Source of the DNA: Mesobacillus maritimus
GTDB taxonomy: Bacteria; Bacillota; Bacilli; Bacillales; Cytobacillaceae
Assembly (NCBI RefSeq): GCF_023715205.1
Contig: NZ_JAMBNR010000018.1
Coordinates: 43,009 to 107,008, forward strand
Direction of reading: 5' to 3'
Length of the DNA stretch: 64,000 nt
Below are positions 35,910 through 45,168 of this stretch, in pieces. A program made the translations under genes and the position numbers. Under the pieces are notes generated by a model that worked only from the letters and a program-made list of their open reading frames with translations, had not been told where the DNA came from and made no database searches. Position 1 is the first letter of the stretch, and each line of letters begins with the position of its first letter.

Positions 35910-36107
35910 TCAAGAAGGAAGATTCTCCCTTCTCAGCTCATTAAATTTAAAACTGTGTTGCTCAACTTTGTTGATGATTTCCTCTCTTAAGGTTGGACAC
36001 ATACATCCTCGTAAACATAATTGATGGTATTTGATGTTCAATTGATACCAAATGAGTAGGACGCTAGTCATCAACCCAAATCCGTTGTTTTGATTCATTT
36101 TCTCCAT
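35910..36107 (-). CDS. 65-residue protein under a c-di-GMP riboswitch, unknown function
   Basis: A small protein starting MEKMNQNNGFGLMTSVLLIW. It has one moderately hydrophobic segment (about residues 11-20), a cysteine cluster CLRGCMC (CxxxCxC) near residue 31 and a charged helical tail. GGAGGAG directly precedes the ATG at 36107. A c-di-GMP-I aptamer lies about 35 nt upstream on the same strand and a strong terminator follows, so the unit is a complete gene. No family is recognised. A function in motility or biofilm switching would fit its control but is only inference. Confidence 0.7.
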   Translation of the reverse strand: MEKMNQNNGFGLMTSVLLIWYQLNIKYHQLCLRGCMCPTLREEIINKVEQHSFKFNELRRENLPS

Positions 36108-36140
36108 GGCTCCTCCTTGTTCACCGTACGGAGGGAAAAG

Positions 36141-36225
36141 TATTCGGTAACTGGCTGGCTTAGTCTACAGACCTTAGCCCCTATAGCTTTGCGTAGCCAT
36201 CTTTCAACGGCGCTGCCTTTTCGTA
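36141..36225 (-). promoter_or_regulatory. c-di-GMP-I (GEMM-I) riboswitch
   Basis: Read on the minus strand the region has the class I landmarks in order: AAAAGGCAGCGCC, a GAAA tetraloop hairpin (GCCGTTGAAAGATGGC), ACGCAAAGC, GGGGCTAAGGTC, a short P3 loop, and AAGCCAGCCAGTTACCG. CTTTTCCCTCC at 36130-36140 can pair with the GGAGGAG ribosome site at 36111-36117, suggesting translational control of the 65-residue gene. Confidence 0.82.
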
Positions 36226-36282
36226 CGATATTTTTTAGTATACTCCTTTACCACAATCAAGCAAACGATAAACCTTTTTTTA

Positions 36283-36322
36283 TCGACAAAACCCGGGGCG
36301 TCCCTGTGACTTTTTCGACAAA
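36283..36322. repeat. R1 repeat, one unit
   Basis: TCGACAAAACCCGGGGCGTC then CCTGTGACTTTTTCGACA, preceded by a T-run, between the riboswitch and the EamA gene. Confidence 0.88.
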
Positions 36323-36433
36323 AGCCGACTTCACGCAAACAACTTCCTACCTAAACTTTCCGCTATTCTTTTTCATGGTTGCTGTGCTATGATTACTCAT
36401 TGTGTTTAAGTTCTATATAGGAGATGGATTCGT

Positions 36434-37396
36434 TTGAATTGGATATCTTTATTTCAAAATAAATGGGGCGTTTTGGGAATCGCCGTGATTTGTACATTCT
36501 TATGGGGGAGTGCGTTCCCTGTTTTAAAATTAAGCAATACGGAGCTGCAGATTGCACCTAATGACCCGATTGCACAAATCGTTTTTGCGGGGATGCGGTT
36601 TTTATTAGCAGGGCTGATTCTTTTAGTCTTTTTGTTCTTCACAAACCGCCATCAATTAAAAGTGAAACGTTCGCATCTGTTGCTTTTAATTGTGTTCGGC
36701 ATCATTCAAACAGCCGTGCAATATTACTTCTTTTATATTGGTTTATCGAATGTGTCTGGCATGCAAGGCGCGATTCTTTCATCAAGCGGAATCTTCCTTG
36801 CCGTGATTTTAGCGCATTTTTACTATAAAAATGACCATATGAATTGGAAGAAAACGATCGGGATTCTTGCGGGATTCGCGGGGATTATCATTGCCAACTG
36901 GGGCCAAGAATTTCAGTTTAGTTTTCAATTGACTGGTGAAGGCTATATGATTCTAGCAGGCTTGACCAGTGCCATCGCGACAATCATGACGAAAGAATTA
37001 GCGACCGATATTTCACCGGTTACTTTGACAGGCTGGCAGTTGACAATTGGCGCGATTCTCCTGCTTCTCATCGGCGTCCCGCAGCTAAGCGAGAACGCCA
37101 TGACGTTTACAGGCTTTGGCTGGGGATTGTTAATTTACGCTGCCTTCCTCTCATCCATCGCGTTTGCTCTATGGACCACGGTCTTAAAATACAACAAAGC
37201 CGGCGAAGTGAGCATTTACAATTTTCTTACGCCAGTTTTCGGGACCATTCTTTCCGCGTGGCTCGTTCCAGGAGAGAGCTTGAATTTCATGATCATTGTT
37301 GCAATTGGATTTGTGGCATTTGGGATTATCATTATGAATTACTCTAAAAAGAAGCTGCCAGTTTCCGAAGCAGCTCTTAAACGAAAAGCTAGTTAA
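36434..37396 (+). CDS. EamA/DMT-family metabolite exporter
   Basis: A 320-residue membrane protein with ten hydrophobic segments in two EamA repeats. The first begins ICTFLWGSAFPVLKLS; the second covers about residues 165-305 with ILAGLTSAIATIMTKELA and SIAFALWTTVLKYNKAGEVS then IYNFLTPVFG, typical of YdcZ/YicL-type drug/metabolite transporters. The start is TTG at 36434 with GGAG about 11 nt upstream. It is a single gene ended by a perfect palindromic terminator. Substrate unknown. Confidence 0.88.
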   Translation: MNWISLFQNKWGVLGIAVICTFLWGSAFPVLKLSNTELQIAPNDPIAQIVFAGMRFLLAGLILLVFLFFTNRHQLKVKRSHLLLLIVFGIIQTAVQYYFFYIGLSNVSGMQGAILSSSGIFLAVILAHFYYKNDHMNWKKTIGILAGFAGIIIANWGQEFQFSFQLTGEGYMILAGLTSAIATIMTKELATDISPVTLTGWQLTIGAILLLLIGVPQLSENAMTFTGFGWGLLIYAAFLSSIAFALWTTVLKYNKAGEVSIYNFLTPVFGTILSAWLVPGESLNFMIIVAIGFVAFGIIIMNYSKKKLPVSEAALKRKAS

Positions 37397-37470
37397 TGAA
37401 CGTGAAAACCAAACTCTAGCGAAAGAGTTTTGGCCAAAATTCTCAACGGATTGCGGCATCGCACATATAA

Positions 37471-37502
37471 ATAAGCCCAGAGTTTTAAACTCTGGGCTTA
37501 TC
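37471..37502. terminator. Bidirectional terminator
   Basis: TAAGCCCAGAGTTT and AAACTCTGGGCTTA are perfect arms. It ends the EamA gene and any minus-strand transcript of the structured region at 37510-37690. Confidence 0.88.
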
Positions 37503-37509
37503 CTATGTA

Positions 37510-37690
37510 CTCACGTTACAATCCTGTTTAAACCTTCCTAGTAGATTCGTAAAAATCTACCGACAAAAGCATCCTAGATTTAGGGGCAAAGGGATTGGAC
37601 CCTTTCCCTAATAGCACCGGCTCCTCCTACGCCAAGTACCATGATAGCCACACATGCTATCCCCACTAGTTACTAGACTACCCTATAAAT
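37510..37690 (-). ncRNA. Unidentified structured intergenic region, candidate small RNA
   Basis: Three further hairpins lie in series: GTAGATT/AATCTAC (37541-37560), GGGCAAAGGG/CCCTTTCCC with one bulge (37584-37608) and GATAGC/GCTATC (37643-37661). The terminator at 37471 closes the minus-strand side. A 28-codon GTG-started frame (37580-37666) encodes a hydrophobic peptide, MGIACVAIMVLGVGGAGAIR and on, without a clear ribosome site. No known RNA family was recognised. Confidence 0.35.
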
Positions 37691-37792
37691 ATAAACGATT
37701 AGCGTCATAGATGTTAACAAGTTGTTAAATAATACTAGATTTCCAATCAGCAGAAAAACTTTTTAATCTACATAAGAAGGCTCCACCGTTCA

Positions 37793-37830
37793 AAAAAAAC
37801 AGAGGAAGAACCCTCTTCTTCCTCTGTTTG
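37793..37830. terminator. Intrinsic terminator before the ACAD gene end
   Basis: AAACAGAGGAAGA and TCTTCCTCTGTTT arms; R1b begins at its end. Confidence 0.82.
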
Positions 37831-37951
37831 TGGAACATCCTGTGAAACAAGATTATTCGGGCCGTCCCTGTGACTTTTTCGACAAAACCCAGGCTTTCTT
37901 CGTAAAACCGGGGATTCCTTTCGACAAAATCCGGGGCGTCACTGTGACTTT
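37829..37951. repeat. R1b plus two R1 units (one degenerate)
   Basis: An R1b unit (GTGGAACATCCTGTGAAACA and on), a degenerate R1 unit, and a unit TCGACAAAATCCGGGGCGTC followed by ACTGTGAC. It lies between a terminator and the stop of the acyl-CoA dehydrogenase gene. Confidence 0.85.
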
Positions 37952-39102
37952 ATTTGATTGATTGCTGCCTGCGCCAACTTGGAGATGGTCATGTCGTCCA
38001 TTGGTGGGTTGTGGAGTCCGGCGCGGACGTCGCGGTAGTGTCTTTGTAATGGATTAGACAGTTGTAGGCTTTTGGCGCCTACGATTCGCATGGCTTTGTC
38101 GACGATGGTGATGGCGGAGTTGGTGACGATGTGTTTGGCAACGCCGAGTTCGTTGGTGAGCAACGGACGGCGGGCTTCGTCATCATAGGCTTCCGCCACA
38201 CTATAAAGGAAATGGCGCGCCTTCATTAATTCCAAGTCCATTTGACCGATTAAACTTTGCACATTCGGCAATTCACTGATCGTCCCTTGAATGCTATTCG
38301 GCGAATATTCGGTCGCGTAGTGAACGGCATAATCCCGTGCCGCTTGAGCAATCCCTAAATAACACGCTGGAATATGCAAGAGCCAGCCATTGATTTTGTT
38401 GCCTCGTGGTCCTTGGTTTAATTCCACAAACTGTTCTTCGGCTACTTCCACGTGATCGAGGATAAGGTCATGGCTTTCCGTACCCCGCATCGCAATCACG
38501 TCCCATGTTTCTTTAATGGATAAGCCTTTGCTGTCACGATCAATTAAAAAGAACCCAATCGCTTCTTTCTCTTCGACCCATGCGGAGACAAGAAAATGCG
38601 TTAACACTGGAGACATCGTCGTAAACGTTTTTTGCCCAGTAATCACCCATTTCCCATCTTTCTTCACTGCGCTTGTTCCTGGTCGTCCCCCGCGCGTTGG
38701 GCTGCCTGTTTGTGCCTCACTCGCCGCTCGGTTCACCAAAGCACCTTTTAAAATTTCCTTCGCAAACAGATCAAGCTTGCTTTCTTCCCAAAGCTTACTC
38801 TCATACAGTTCCCCAACAACACTTTGATGCCAGCCAATCGCCAAAGCGGTGGAGCTATCGTAGCTTGCAATCGTCTCCTGAAGCAGGACCATGTCCGTCA
38901 CACGCAGCCCTTCACCGCCATATTCCTTCGGTACCGTCAGTTTCGTGTATCCTAGCTTAACAAGTGCTTCCACATTCTCTTTTGGAAAACGAGATTGTTC
39001 ATCCACCTCTTTTGAATAACGTTGAAAAGAATCCTTATACTCCGCTAATCTTTCCAGCCATTCTTTTTGGGCATCGGTTTTCACAAACAATGACTTTGAC
39101 AC
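37939..39102 (-). CDS. Acyl-CoA dehydrogenase family protein
   Basis: A 387-residue flavoprotein of the acyl-CoA dehydrogenase superfamily. Visible features: PKEYGGEGL in the N-terminal helical domain, VITGQKTFTTMSPVLTHFLV in the middle beta domain with FAD contacts, MRGTESHDLILDHVEV, and the C-terminal helical domain ending RDVRAGLHNPPMDD. The usual catalytic Glu motif is not obvious, as in YdbM-like and DszC-like members, so it may not be a beta-oxidation enzyme. Start GTG at 39102 is chosen since AAAGGAA lies 9 nt upstream; the GTG at 39111 is too close. A TATAAT box lies at 39176-39181. Confidence 0.85.
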   Translation of the reverse strand: MSKSLFVKTDAQKEWLERLAEYKDSFQRYSKEVDEQSRFPKENVEALVKLGYTKLTVPKEYGGEGLRVTDMVLLQETIASYDSSTALAIGWHQSVVGELYESKLWEESKLDLFAKEILKGALVNRAASEAQTGSPTRGGRPGTSAVKKDGKWVITGQKTFTTMSPVLTHFLVSAWVEEKEAIGFFLIDRDSKGLSIKETWDVIAMRGTESHDLILDHVEVAEEQFVELNQGPRGNKINGWLLHIPACYLGIAQAARDYAVHYATEYSPNSIQGTISELPNVQSLIGQMDLELMKARHFLYSVAEAYDDEARRPLLTNELGVAKHIVTNSAITIVDKAMRIVGAKSLQLSNPLQRHYRDVRAGLHNPPMDDMTISKLAQAAINQIKSQ

Positions 39103-39284
39103 ACCAAACACTTCCTTTTAATCCTATTCCAGGCATTGATTTCTAAAAATAGAATGCTTATTATTTTCTGTCTCTATATTATACCAGATGATGACACCCC
39201 AATTCACACTATACAACTAGGAATAATATTGGCCAGTGAACCTAGCAACATCCAAATGAATCAAGATAAATAAGAATGAATGAG

Positions 39285-39464
39285 GGCAAAAATTCCCCCG
39301 TCCGATTTAGCAGCACACTTGGAGCCGCTCTATGCGCTATTTATTGGAGGTTGCGGAAGCCACTTTTCCCTTTAGGCTATCTCTCCACAGGCAAATCCTG
39401 TACGGTACAGTCGACGCCTTTTCCCGCGATAAGCTTTAGCTCCGATCACCGATTCCCTCCCTAC
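39285..39464. ncRNA. Unidentified structured region, candidate RNA
   Basis: A GC-richer island inside a 600-bp gap, with local hairpins such as CTGTA/TACAG at about 39397-39409 and GGAG/CTCC pairings around 39341 and 39384, directly followed by a very strong bidirectional terminator. Short stretches recall known aptamers (ATCTCTCCACAGGCAAA on the plus strand), but the full pattern fits none that I could place. No gene reads from it on the plus strand. Confidence 0.3.
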
Positions 39465-39508
39465 AAAAAAGGGACAGCTCATCATCCACACTGAGCTGTC
39501 CCTTTTTC
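39464..39508. terminator. Strong bidirectional terminator
   Basis: AAAAAGGGACAGCTCA and TGAGCTGTCCCTTTTT are perfect 16-bp arms. It is not next to the end of any recognised gene on the plus strand. Confidence 0.9.
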
Positions 39509-39628
39509 GATTAAATATTTCGTAGTACCCTGCAAAAATGTGAATTTCTATCAATCTTTGATAACGCTTCTGCCCTAGTTGCCCTTCCTAGAGTGACATG
39601 CTATGTGACCATTGTTCACACCTCTTGC

Positions 39629-39817
39629 ACTTCCATGGAAACATCAACGCTTCCTTGGTTACCGGTCTTAAACCTTTTTATGCTGCCATGGAAATGTAGA
39701 CGCACTCTTTATCACTGGTCTAAACCCTTTTTCCTCCCACACGGAAAATAGACGCCCTCCATAGACCGGCCCTACTAACCATGTCCATTCCCACTGGAAC
39801 GTAAGTGCTTCTAAACC
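39629..39817 (-). repeat. R3 tandem repeat, about 53-bp period, entering a coding region
   Basis: Three to four diverged units, each with GGTTTA-(A)GACC and GCGTCTACATTTCCATGG-like blocks on the minus strand (near 39630, 39683, 39737 and 39790). The upstream units encode the last 35 or so residues and the TAG stop of the response regulator. Confidence 0.7.
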
Positions 39818-40448
39818 AATCCCCCGCTGAAAAGCATAAGGTTAGCTGCACTCGGTTATCTAAATGAAGTTTGCTTAAGATGTTTTTTAGATGGCTTTTA
39901 ACCGTATGTTCCGAGATGATTAGCGTCTCGGAAATTTCTCGATTTGACAAACCTTTGGCTACTAATTGGAGGACTTCTAATTCACGTGTAGACAAAGGAA
40001 CGTTCTCTTCTGTTCTAGCCTTCCTTTGAGGGAATTCCTTTAAGATTTGAAAGGCAATTTCCTTGGACATCGGGACTTCATCTAGAGCAAATGCTCGTAA
40101 ATGTTCACACCATGTTTCCGATTGAATGTTTTTTAATAAATAGCCTTGAGCTCCTTTTTTTAAGGCATCAAATAAATCGGTGATATCATCTGATACGGTG
40201 GTCATCACTATTTTTACATAAGGGAATTTGAGTTTGATTCTTTTCGTTGCTTCTAACCCGTCCATTACAGGCATGTCAATATCCATCAAAATAATATCCG
40301 GCATGTATTGTTCGGTAAGCTGAATCGCTTCTTCTCCATTCTTCGCTTCCCCGATGATTTGAAAGTCCTTATAGTCTTCTAAAATTTCTCGGATAGCTTC
40401 TCTTGCATGTGAGTGATCGTCGACAATAAGTATTCGAAAAGGCTGCAT
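39720..40448 (-). CDS. NarL/LuxR-family response regulator with repeat-derived tail
   Basis: A 242-residue response regulator. The receiver domain has the acidic pair in ILIVDDHSHAR, the phospho-acceptor Asp56 in IILMDIDMPVMDG, and Lys in LKKGAQGYLLKN. The LuxR helix-turn-helix is LSTRELEVLQLVAKGLSNRE then ISETLIISEHTVKSHLKNIL, ending near residue 205. The last 37 residues (FSAGDWFRSTYVP and on) are unlike the family and are encoded by tandem repeat R3. Its ATG overlaps the kinase stop by one base (TAATG). The pair is divergent from copC-copD. Confidence 0.88.
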   Translation of the reverse strand: MQPFRILIVDDHSHAREAIREILEDYKDFQIIGEAKNGEEAIQLTEQYMPDIILMDIDMPVMDGLEATKRIKLKFPYVKIVMTTVSDDITDLFDALKKGAQGYLLKNIQSETWCEHLRAFALDEVPMSKEIAFQILKEFPQRKARTEENVPLSTRELEVLQLVAKGLSNREISETLIISEHTVKSHLKNILSKLHLDNRVQLTLCFSAGDWFRSTYVPVGMDMVSRAGLWRASIFRVGGKRV

Positions 40449-41275
40449 TACTTGCGCTCCTTTTTTATTGTAATAATGGTTTCATTCTCGATTCTCTTGA
40501 TCGAGAATGCCCATTCCATATCCTTCGCTCGATCTCGAATGATTTGTAATCCATAGCCCTTACTCAACTGAATCTCGTCATCCGTAAAACCAATGCCTTG
40601 GTCTTTAATCTGACAAATCCATCCATTTTCTAGTTCTGTCGCGGCAATCCAGATTTGATTTGTTTTTGCATGTTTGATGACATTCACAACGGCTTCTTTT
40701 ATACAGGCGAACAACTCCACTTTTTCCTTTGGGGATAACGTATCCTCTTGAATATTCCATTGCAGGTGTACATCCACCAAATGCTGATTCTTCAGTTCTG
40801 TAACATATTGAAAGATGCTTTCTGTCCAACTAAAAGGCTCTTCAATAGGTAAGTATTTTAAGTTTGTAATTGCTTGACGAGTATCTTCGTGAACATGCTG
40901 GAAGGTTTGTTTTATTTTTTGAAAGTCCGGATCATGTTCGAGTTGATTCTTTCTCCCAAACTTATTCATTTTGACAGATAAGAGAAAGAGGGTTTGGGCG
41001 ATTCCGTCATGAAGTTCCCTTGCCAGCTTTTCTCGTTCAATCAACGCTGCTTTCTTCGCTTTTTCCGATCGAAGCTCTTCTTGCATTCTTTCTAAAACAG
41101 TAAACAAGCGTCGTAAGAAAACGAGTGTAACGATAAAGACGAAAATCGGAGACAGATAATTTCCCATCTCCATTGAAATATACGGAAGGAGGAACTCATG
41201 ACGAATGTATTCCCATAAAGCGATGGTAATCGTTGGAAGGAGCAAAATGAGCCATTTAATTTGTTTGTATTTCAA
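40448..41275 (-). CDS. NarL-type sensor histidine kinase
   Basis: A 275-residue kinase with two N-terminal membrane helices (about residues 7-20 and 40-57) and only a short outside loop between them. The dimerisation/phospho-acceptor motif ELHDGIAQTLFLL puts the phosphorylated His at residue 89 (HisKA_3). The ATPase has NVIKHAKTNQIW (N box), IKDQGIGF (G1) and GYGLQIIRDRA. The small sensor part resembles LiaS/YvfT-like intramembrane-sensing kinases. Signal unknown; divergent copCD suggests copper or envelope stress (inference). Confidence 0.88.
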   Translation of the reverse strand: MKYKQIKWLILLLPTITIALWEYIRHEFLLPYISMEMGNYLSPIFVFIVTLVFLRRLFTVLERMQEELRSEKAKKAALIEREKLARELHDGIAQTLFLLSVKMNKFGRKNQLEHDPDFQKIKQTFQHVHEDTRQAITNLKYLPIEEPFSWTESIFQYVTELKNQHLVDVHLQWNIQEDTLSPKEKVELFACIKEAVVNVIKHAKTNQIWIAATELENGWICQIKDQGIGFTDDEIQLSKGYGLQIIRDRAKDMEWAFSIKRIENETIITIKKERK

Positions 41276-41541
41276 GCTTTCACCTTTTTCTCAATCGAAA
41301 ATGTGTCTATATTTTAACATCTATTCAAATATTGTTAACCATTTTTAGATGAAATCACTCTTTCGAGGTATTATTTAATATTTTCATTGTAATTATAATG
41401 TTTTAAAGGCAGAGCAATCATGTTCATTCCTATCAATAGGGCAGCCTATCATTTTTAGGAAAAGGTAACATAATGCTTGAGACTTTATCAAAAAAGAAGG
41501 TTGTTAAAATGGATAAGCAACCCGACTTGAAGGAGGAATTG

Positions 41542-42099
41542 ATGTTGAAACGTATTTTTACCGCAACAGTCGCGTTTTTACTAGCCATGACGATTTCTAC
41601 GAGCGCATCTGCTCACTCGCATTTATCAGGAACCCATCCCACAGATGGTGAGGTGGTCACGGAGCCTTTAAATGAAATTATTCTTGAATTTGATGGTGAT
41701 ATTGAACAAGGTAGTTTTATAGACGTTACAACGTCAGAGGGACAAGCTGTTGATGTACAAGATTTAATCATTGGTGAGGGGACATTAACAGGAACGCTCG
41801 CCGAAACACTTCCAAATGACGATTATCAAGTAAATTGGAGCATTATTAGCGCAGACGGTCATCCATTAGAGGGCGAGTTCTCGTTCACTGTCGATCGTGC
41901 AACTCCTGAATCTGTGGAAGAAACAGCGGATCCATCAGAAACAACAGAACCAGCTGAGCATTCAATAGAAGACCAAGAAGAAGCGGCTGCAGCAGATGAA
42001 ACAGAGGAAGAATCATCTTCTATGTCTATCCTTTTCATTGTTCTTTTAGTGATCGTTGTAGCAGGTGGTGTCTTCTTTCTTACTAAAAGAAAGAAATAA
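41542..42099 (+). CDS. CopC-domain copper-binding membrane-anchored protein
   Basis: An exported protein of about 185 residues. The signal peptide (MLKRIFTATVAFLLAMTIST, then SASA) is cleaved so that the mature N-terminus is His-Ser-His, the usual copper-binding start of CopC. HLSGTHPTDGEVV, ILEFDGDIEQG and WSIISADGHPLEGEFSFTV follow, matching CopC/YcnJ. A long acidic linker (PSETTEPAEHSIEDQEEAAA) leads to a C-terminal membrane helix and KKRKK-type anchor. The ATG at 41542 has GGAGG 5 nt upstream; a longer frame from 41473 lacks a ribosome site and would hide the signal peptide. CopD follows after 3 nt. Confidence 0.88.
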   Translation: MLKRIFTATVAFLLAMTISTSASAHSHLSGTHPTDGEVVTEPLNEIILEFDGDIEQGSFIDVTTSEGQAVDVQDLIIGEGTLTGTLAETLPNDDYQVNWSIISADGHPLEGEFSFTVDRATPESVEETADPSETTEPAEHSIEDQEEAAAADETEEESSSMSILFIVLLVIVVAGGVFFLTKRKK

Positions 42100-42102
42100 A
42101 GA

Positions 42103-43194
42103 ATGGATATCTTCGTCATCATTAGCCAAACGCTGTTATATTTATGCTTTTCTGTCTTAACAGGAAGTTTTATTCTTCTATTAGTCCCAAGCAACTATCG
42201 TCCAGATTTAAAAATTTCAAAAGTTTTATTACTGATTCCCAGCCTGGCACTGCCTGTTTTCGCCTTTTTCCCGGTGCTTGACCTTACGCTCTATATAGCC
42301 CCTCGACTGGGTCTATTTGAATCGTTAAAAATTGTTTTAACTACTTATACAGTTGGAACCGCGTGGGATTTCACTCTTCTTGGTTCTATTCTGTTAGTGC
42401 TGCTCATTGCCTTGGCGAAGTCTACTGAAAAGCGCACCTTCGCCTTCTTAGGGATTCTCTTAACATCCGGATTAATCATTACGGTTGCTTGGTCAAGCCA
42501 TGCCAGCACAATGGATCCCATCTTAGGCATCATCAGTGACTTTATTCATTTAGCAGCGGTGAGTGTTTGGGTTGGAATTTTGCTGATTATCGGTTGGTGC
42601 TCGCTCAATCAAAAAAATTGGCTTGAATTTTTAAGCTGGTTTTCAACGGTTGCGATTGGCTGTTTAGTCGCTACTGCTCTTAGTGGTTTGTTTTTGATGG
42701 ATATATTGGTGGAAGGATACATTGATTCTTGGATGGTTTCGTATGGACAAGGGCTATTGATCAAACATTTATTCCTGCTGCCACTTGTTTTTTATGCCTT
42801 GGTCAATGGATTTATTGTGAAATATAAACTTACTAAGGATGATTCCTTTAACCCCATCCCTTGGATACGTGGAGAAGGCTTCATTTTATTTGTGATTTTC
42901 GCGATTACAGCGTTTTTTTCCCAACAATCACCTCCACATGGCCATTATAAAACAAGTGAGGCTGTGTCACCATTATTCCGGTTCTTTCATAGCGACATCA
43001 TTGATGCCGGGAGCACCATTGGCTTTGTTGTGAACTCAAGTACTGTAAGCTTTTTCTTTCTCTCCATTTTATGTCTGGGACTCATAGGCTTATCGTTTTT
43101 CAAAAAGGCACCTATCCTTCTAACCTTTCTTTTTAGTTGCCTCTTTGTCATGAGTCTTTACATCATGTTCATGGTTACCGTGGTGATTCGCTAG
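42103..43194 (+). CDS. CopD-family copper transport membrane protein
   Basis: A 363-residue integral membrane protein with eight or nine helices. The CopD signature is visible as TVAWSSHASTMDPILGIISD then FIHLAAVSVWVGILLIIGW, with conserved His and Trp residues, and GQGLLIKHLFLLPLVF. With CopC it is thought to bring copper into the cytoplasm in Bacillus (YcnJ fuses the two). It starts 3 nt after copC with only a weak ribosome site, so translation is probably coupled. An R1 unit and terminator follow. Confidence 0.87.
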   Translation: MDIFVIISQTLLYLCFSVLTGSFILLLVPSNYRPDLKISKVLLLIPSLALPVFAFFPVLDLTLYIAPRLGLFESLKIVLTTYTVGTAWDFTLLGSILLVLLIALAKSTEKRTFAFLGILLTSGLIITVAWSSHASTMDPILGIISDFIHLAAVSVWVGILLIIGWCSLNQKNWLEFLSWFSTVAIGCLVATALSGLFLMDILVEGYIDSWMVSYGQGLLIKHLFLLPLVFYALVNGFIVKYKLTKDDSFNPIPWIRGEGFILFVIFAITAFFSQQSPPHGHYKTSEAVSPLFRFFHSDIIDAGSTIGFVVNSSTVSFFFLSILCLGLIGLSFFKKAPILLTFLFSCLFVMSLYIMFMVTVVIR

Positions 43195-43220
43195 CACCCT
43201 GTGCAATCATATTCCTTCGT

Positions 43221-43257
43221 TCGACAAAATCCGGGGTGTCCCTGTGACGTTTCGACA
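43221..43257. repeat. R1 repeat, one unit
   Basis: TCGACAAAATCCGGGGTGTC then CCTGTGACGTTTCGACA, 26 nt after the copD stop. Confidence 0.85.
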
Positions 43258-43376
43258 ATGTCTAACTAGGAATAATGAGCAAACCGTTTTGATCAGCATG
43301 TTGGAGGGCCTCGCTTTTTTCCATAACCAAGTGAAAATCTCCGCTAAAGATCCGGAATGTTACGACAATGTTTTGA

Positions 43377-43416
43377 TAACCAAACAGCCCGCTAGATTAG
43401 CGGGCTGTTTGGTTAT
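43377..43416. terminator. Bidirectional terminator between copD and bgl
   Basis: CAAACAGCCCGCTA and TAGCGGGCTGTTTG form a 14-bp stem flanked by AACC and GGTTATTT. Confidence 0.85.
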
Positions 43417-43482
43417 TTATCTTTAGTTGAGCTCGTCACCAAAAGCTTAGTAAGTTCTGCCTCCAAAAGTCCCTTGTCCCTT

Positions 43483-44940
<1,458 letters not shown>

Positions 44941-45048
44941 TTAAGAGCAAGTAATTTCTTCAATGTAGGATTCCCTTGTTCCACATTCCTAACGTCAAGA
45001 ATGATCCTATCCATTTTGTCTGAATAAGTTTTTATTTTGTACACTCAT

Positions 45049-45077
45049 ATTATAATTGTACCGGTACAATTAATCAA
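45049..45077 (-). promoter_or_regulatory. bgl promoter with palindromic GntR operator in the spacer
   Basis: On the minus strand TTGATT (45072-45077), a 17-bp spacer and TATAAT (45049-45054) form a SigA promoter. The perfect 20-bp palindrome TAATTGTACCGGTACAATTA (45053-45072) fills the spacer, so a bound GntR protein would exclude RNA polymerase. Confidence 0.82.
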
Positions 45078-45168
45078 TGACGTAATAATTTTTACCATTT
45101 GTGATTTTTCAGCCTAAAAATGCTATAATTCGGTTGATGTTTGGAATAAACAGTAAAGAGGAATGAGC

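Noticed and set aside
39285..39464. Glycine, cobalamin or c-di-GMP aptamer on either strand
   Set aside because: Short similarities such as ATCTCTCCACAGGCAAA or GGGAATCGGTGA occur, but the order of conserved blocks and closing helices does not fit any of these classes.
39276..39494. 72-codon plus-strand frame in the structured island
   Set aside because: No ribosome site, runs into the terminator stem, and composition reflects RNA structure.
43244..43426. 60-codon plus-strand frame after copD
   Set aside because: Ends inside the terminator hairpin and has no ribosome site.
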